From NCBI RefSeq assembly GCF_902459775.1, contig NZ_CABPSQ010000021.1, positions 1 to 44,749 on the forward strand: 44,749 bases of DNA, in the 5' to 3' direction. The translations under genes and the position numbers were made by a program. Below, one piece after another: positions 43,048-44,749 of this stretch; the stretch's first letter is position 1, and each line of letters starts with the position of its first letter. The DNA comes from Pandoraea captiosa (GTDB lineage: Bacteria > Pseudomonadota > Gammaproteobacteria > Burkholderiales > Burkholderiaceae). Below the pieces are notes generated by a model. The model saw nothing but the letters and a program-made list of their open reading frames with translations, ran no database searches and was not told the origin of the DNA.

Positions 43048-43408
43048 TGGACAACTCCTTTTTCAATTCGCCTCAAATGATGATTTCCCTCATCACGCTT
43101 CAGACGGCGACTTGAAAGCCACCATCGTTCCGGCAAATTCTAGGAGTCGACTTATCTCAATCTTCGTTATTCAATATCGCTTTGATACTTAACCCATCGG
43201 CATCAATCTTTATTAAATCAACGTCAAATTACAAAAGGATAATTTTCTTTTTTCAAAAATCGCTCATTCACATATCTCATTACCATCTCCCTATCCCAAA
43301 CGCAGCAAAAACGGGTGCGCGGACGCGACCGGGTAATCACGACGATTGAGGCTTTTCCTTACGTATGCATCGTGCCCCGAGTGCCCGCAGGCAACGAAAA
43401 CGAACAAC
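43048..43408. other. AT-rich region upstream of the intact autotransporter
   Basis: About 360 bp, with 43140-43300 markedly AT-rich compared with the rest of the window. It should hold the promoter of the minus-strand autotransporter gene; several A/T runs would attract nucleoid proteins of the H-NS/MvaT type. No open frame with coding character. Confidence 0.6.
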
Positions 43409-43446
43409 AAAAAACCCATCGGGCCCTCCCGGACTCGATGGGTTGT
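43409..43446 (-). terminator. Terminator of the truncated autotransporter gene
   Basis: On the minus strand, AACCCATCG pairs with CGATGGGTT and is followed by TTTTTGTTG. The A tract on the plus strand at 43409-43414 corresponds to the T run of the minus strand. Confidence 0.85.
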
Positions 43447-43513
43447 CTTGTGGCCTCGACGGCGCAGGCCCTCACTGGCGTCAACCATCAGGGCCTGCCC
43501 GGCGACAGCAAGC

Positions 43514-44674
43514 TCAGAATCGGTATCTTGCAGACACCGCCCCGGCGACTGCGCTTTCGCCCCGACGTACGCTCACGTTACCGCCTACATGCACGTCGAA
43601 CCGCTTCCTGAACTGAAGATCGACGCCGAGATCGGCGGTGAGAACATCCCGTCCCAAGGTCGGCCCCTTCACATGGAACGCACGGGGCGCGCCGTAAAGC
43701 GTGTTCGTCAGGCTGCTCTGCGTATTGCCGAATTCATGCTCGTAGGCCAGACGCAGCGTCGGCGTGAGCTTGCCGCCGTCGAAGTCGAACACGTCGCGCG
43801 AGACACGTACACCGAGCACGCTACGCACCGACGTTTGCGATTGCGCACCGACGCGCAGGCCGTCGTTGCCAACGGCACTATCGCGACTCGTCTCGTCAAA
43901 CGCATGCAGACGCGTCGAGGCAACGCGCACGCCCATCGACGGATCGACGTTGAATCCCGCCACGTCGAAGCGTCTGCCGATCTCGCCAAACGCCCCGAAC
44001 GTGTTGCCACCGGTCTTGCCCGACAGGCGCGAGGACGCGCTGCGCGCAGCGACCGTGCGCTCGGTCGTCACGCTGTGATTCGTGTATGACAGGCCGCCGC
44101 CCACGAAGATGTTCGCGTCGTTCAGATGCGAACCGTAGAACCCCAGACTGACGCTGTTGATTTTCGATTCGCCGGGCATGCCATCGGCTTTCGAGCGCTG
44201 ATTGCCCAAGCCCACCGAAGCACCGATGACCGTGTCGTGGCCAATGCGCTTGTCCACGCCGATGGCGCCGTCGATTCCGCGAACGTCGAACGACAGGGCG
44301 TTGCCGCGCTGGCGCGTGTTGCCCCCCGAGAAAGACGCCCATGCAGCGATCCCGCGCGCGTCGACACGGGCACCGTTGGCGGTGCGGTCGTCGACCATGG
44401 CGCCGCCCGCGAGCATGCGCGCCTGCATGCCGCGCTGGAACGCCATGTTCGCCCCTTGTGCCGCCGTGGCGTTGTTCAGCAGCGATTCGCCCGAGAGCAG
44501 GCTTGCTGCGCGGCGTTGCTCGGCGGAGCCTGCCGTTTGCAGCGCCATTTCGGCGAGCACCTTGCCGCCGATCCGCCCGGACGTCAGATCGCCCACGGTG
44601 ATACCGTCGACCGACGCCAGCACGGCCCGTTCGTTCGCGCGATAAGCGCCGTCCGCCGCCAGATACTGCACCAC
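43514..44674 (-). pseudogene. Autotransporter fragment: linker and barrel only, cut at a tRNA-Pro sequence
   Basis: A 386-residue frame that corresponds to the C-terminal third of the neighbouring autotransporter: linker (ANERAVLASVDGITVGDLTSGRIGG against GSEQGVLASLQGVTLNDIVSGRVGG), then LLSGESLLNNA, and the entire barrel to SARYRF with terminal Phe. There is no signal peptide and no passenger. The open frame continues past GTG 44674 through the complement of a tRNA-Pro 3' half up to a TAA just beyond the CCA end, and no ribosome-binding site is seen. It is therefore a remnant that cannot be exported as it stands. Its terminator is intact. The close similarity to the intact gene suggests duplication before truncation. 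Confidence 0.8.
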
Positions 44675-44720
44675 GTTCGGGACGTAGAGGCCGGAGGTTC
44701 GAATCCTCTCACCCCGACCA
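44673..44720 (+). other. 3' half of tRNA-Pro(CGG), candidate attachment-site junction
   Basis: From 44673 the sequence follows a tRNA-Pro(CGG): anticodon loop TTCGGGA, 3' anticodon strand CGTAG, variable region AGGCC, T-arm GGAGG-TTCGAAT-CCTCT, acceptor CACCCCG, A and CCA (ends 44720). Just before it, the 5' anticodon strand reads CCACG instead of the expected CTACG, and no D-arm or 5' acceptor (CGGGGTG) follows in the 45 bp upstream; that DNA is autotransporter coding sequence. It is thus a partial tRNA that marks a recombination junction. Confidence 0.8.
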
Positions 44721-44749
44721 GAATTTCCTTAGAAAACAGCGGACTATAA

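Noticed and set aside
44600-44720. A complete tRNA-Pro gene at the right edge
   Set aside because: Only the 3' half from the anticodon arm is present; no D-arm or 5' acceptor strand occurs upstream, where autotransporter coding sequence lies.

Overview
The window is GC-rich DNA of a Gram-negative beta-proteobacterium. An NsrR-controlled flavohaemoglobin, Burkholderiaceae-type porin, DUF3100 membrane protein, 3-hydroxyanthranilate meta-cleavage genes and type V autotransporters all suggest the order Burkholderiales. Pandoraea or a close relative is my best guess; the genus is inferred from overall character, not proven.

Layout. (1) 1-3398: the end of a prophage or phage-derived island, a tightly coupled run of ten small genes (an orphan phage protein, a DUF551 protein, an HNH-AP2 endonuclease, small unknowns) that ends with an AlpA-type regulator. 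Just beyond lies a 21-nt fragment (3435-3455) with the geometry of a tRNA 3' end, then a terminator; I read this as the attachment-site boundary. (2) 3628-8960: a DUF1415 protein, two tandem paralogous ankyrin-type proteins, and a flavohaemoglobin gene (hmp) with two NsrR-like operators on either side of a perfect 30-bp palindrome. (3) 9072-15057, minus strand: a LacI-type regulator, a periplasmic binding protein, two permeases, an ATPase and a GpdQ-like phosphodiesterase. Together they look like an uptake-and-hydrolysis system for a phosphodiester compound. (4) 15369-17054: a SRPBCC protein and an unrecognised Pro/Gly-rich protein.

(5) 17405-26852, plus strand: the main catabolic block. Aminomuconate-semialdehyde dehydrogenase, 2-aminomuconate deaminase, 3-hydroxyanthranilate 3,4-dioxygenase and ACMS decarboxylase convert 3-hydroxyanthranilate to 4-oxalocrotonate. 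A complete branched-chain-amino-acid-type ABC transporter follows, with an arylformamidase-like hydrolase between its binding protein and its permeases. This suggests import and deformylation or deacylation of an aromatic amide that feeds the pathway. Inverted repeats precede the block. (6) 26853-29210: two RNA-structure candidates ahead of an XRE-type regulator, then a LysR-TetR regulator pair.

(7) 29892-32871: a lipoprotein, a glycine-zipper lipoprotein, an EF-hand protein and a convergent DUF3100 membrane protein. (8) 33314-38023: a VOC protein, a beta-hydroxyacid dehydrogenase and an aldehyde dehydrogenase in one direction, with a divergent LysR regulator. (9) 38561-44720: a porin, an intact 1096-aa autotransporter, and a second autotransporter retaining only linker and barrel. 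The second is cut where the 3' half of a tRNA-Pro(CGG) begins, which suggests an integrative-element junction at the right edge. No rRNA, complete tRNA, CRISPR array or transposase gene was seen.
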